Shown one piece after another: positions 5,506-5,818 of a stretch of DNA of 5,818 bases; position 1 is the stretch's first letter; each line of letters opens with the position of its first letter. The position numbers and the translations under genes were made by a program. The notes below the pieces were generated by a model. It did no database searches. It saw nothing but the letters and a program-made list of their open reading frames with translations, and was not told where the DNA came from. Origin of the DNA: Methanobacteriota archaeon (lineage in GTDB: Archaea > Thermoplasmatota > Poseidoniia > Poseidoniales > Thalassarchaeaceae); contig PBPV01000010.1 in assembly GCA_002724815.1 (NCBI GenBank), positions 33,172 through 38,989 on the forward strand, given 5' to 3'.

Positions 5506-5818
5506 ATGGCTGACCCTGACACCCCGGACAAAGAGGAGACGAGTGGCGAAGATTCACCGCGTGGACCTCCCTCAAGAGGACCCCCCTCACGCGGACCGCC
5601 AAAACGTGGACCTCCCAGTCGAGGGCCGTCGTCAGGACCCCCGGCCGGACCTCCAAGCAGCCCGCCTACTGGCCCACCTTCTGGACCGCACCACCTTCTG
5701 GACCCTCTGGTGGACCCCCATCTAGGCCACCACTCCGTCCTCCCGCAGATGCCTTTGTCGACAACAAAGTAGAGGATTTGTCGGATGAAACCTCTTCACC
5801 GGAGCCCATAGCTGCACC
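5506..5818 (+). CDS. Proline/glycine/arginine-repeat protein of unknown function, N-terminal part, apparently frameshifted, 3' end outside window
   Basis: I do not recognise this protein. The ATG at 5506 starts an acidic leader (MADPDTPDKEETSGEDSP) followed by repeated R/K-G-P-P-S units, then G-P-P-A/S/T units: a low-complexity, probably disordered region. In the starting frame, coding character is lost after about 5687 (it becomes GPHHLLDPL and stops at 5772). The frame one base back, from 5688, restores the pattern: A-P-P-S-G-P-S-G-G-P-P-S-R-P-P-L-R-P-P, then an acidic A-D-A-F-V-D-N-K-V-E-D-L-S-D-E stretch, open to the window end. One missing base at 5686-5687 would reconcile the two, so the gene is either frameshifted or carries a sequence error. 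A TTG at 5476 overlapping the upstream stop is a possible earlier start, but the ATG gives a more natural N-terminus. It lies 26 bases after the fusion gene; whether it shares its function is unknown. Confidence 0.5.
5560..5744 (+). repeat. Degenerate coding repeat of Arg/Lys-Gly-Pro-Pro-Ser units
   Basis: Four successive R/K-G-P-P units (three followed by Ser and one by Lys) begin at 5560. They are followed by G-P-P-A, G-P-P-S, G-P-P-S-G and R-P-P units across the frame change. Codons vary between units (CGT, AGA, CGC, AAA-CGT, CGA for the basic positions), so the repeat is kept at protein level rather than being a recent DNA duplication. Confidence 0.65.

Noticed and set aside
5543..5725. 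A 60-codon open frame in the third frame of the repeat gene
   Set aside because: GC-rich repeats keep all three frames open; this frame lacks the G-P-P pattern and has no continuity with the acidic tail seen downstream.
5560..5744. CRISPR-like array or tandem DNA repeat
   Set aside because: The units are about 12-15 bases, vary at synonymous positions and have no spacers; they are a protein-coding low-complexity repeat.

Overview
The window looks like a compact carbohydrate-catabolism locus from a marine planktonic microbe. My best guess is a Poseidoniales-type (Marine Group II) euryarchaeon, held with moderate confidence only. Reasons: genes are densely packed, no clear Shine-Dalgarno sequence precedes the starts I checked, a transporter carries an extracellular beta-rich domain with N-X-S/T sequons, and a low-complexity Gly/Pro-rich acidic protein is present. 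There is no rRNA, tRNA, mobile element or CRISPR array to settle the taxonomy.

Layout: (1) 3-362 (+) is the 3' end of a D-galactonate-dehydratase-like enzyme of the enolase superfamily, cut by the left edge. (2) 363-2600 (-) is a 745-residue major facilitator transporter with an extra C-terminal membrane-anchored ectodomain; its stop codon abuts that of gene 1. (3) 2601-2688 is an 88-base divergent intergenic region with three pieces of symmetry: a 15-bp inverted element that places the same sequence upstream of both genes, a 17-bp GC palindrome touching the transporter start, and a small 5-bp inverted repeat near the middle. (4) 2689-3477 (+) is an NAD-dependent extended SDR resembling hexuronate dehydrogenases and archaeal Azf. 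(5) 3500-5479 (+) is a fusion of a shortened FGGY-type sugar kinase with a full-length mannitol-1-phosphate-dehydrogenase-like protein. (6) 5506-5818 (+) is the start of a Pro/Gly/Arg-repeat protein whose reading frame breaks near 5686 and continues in another frame out of the window.

How the genes could work together (inference): the transporter imports a sugar, sugar acid or polyol. The SDR would oxidise an aldose or uronate to a lactone, and the dehydratase would turn the resulting sugar acid into a 2-keto-3-deoxy acid. The fusion protein would phosphorylate a polyol and oxidise the polyol phosphate to a ketose phosphate. The last step would suit an organism without a mannitol phosphotransferase system, because an ATP-dependent kinase would supply the phosphate. 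The main caution is that both halves of the fusion depart from canonical active sites, so the substrate, and even activity, is open.
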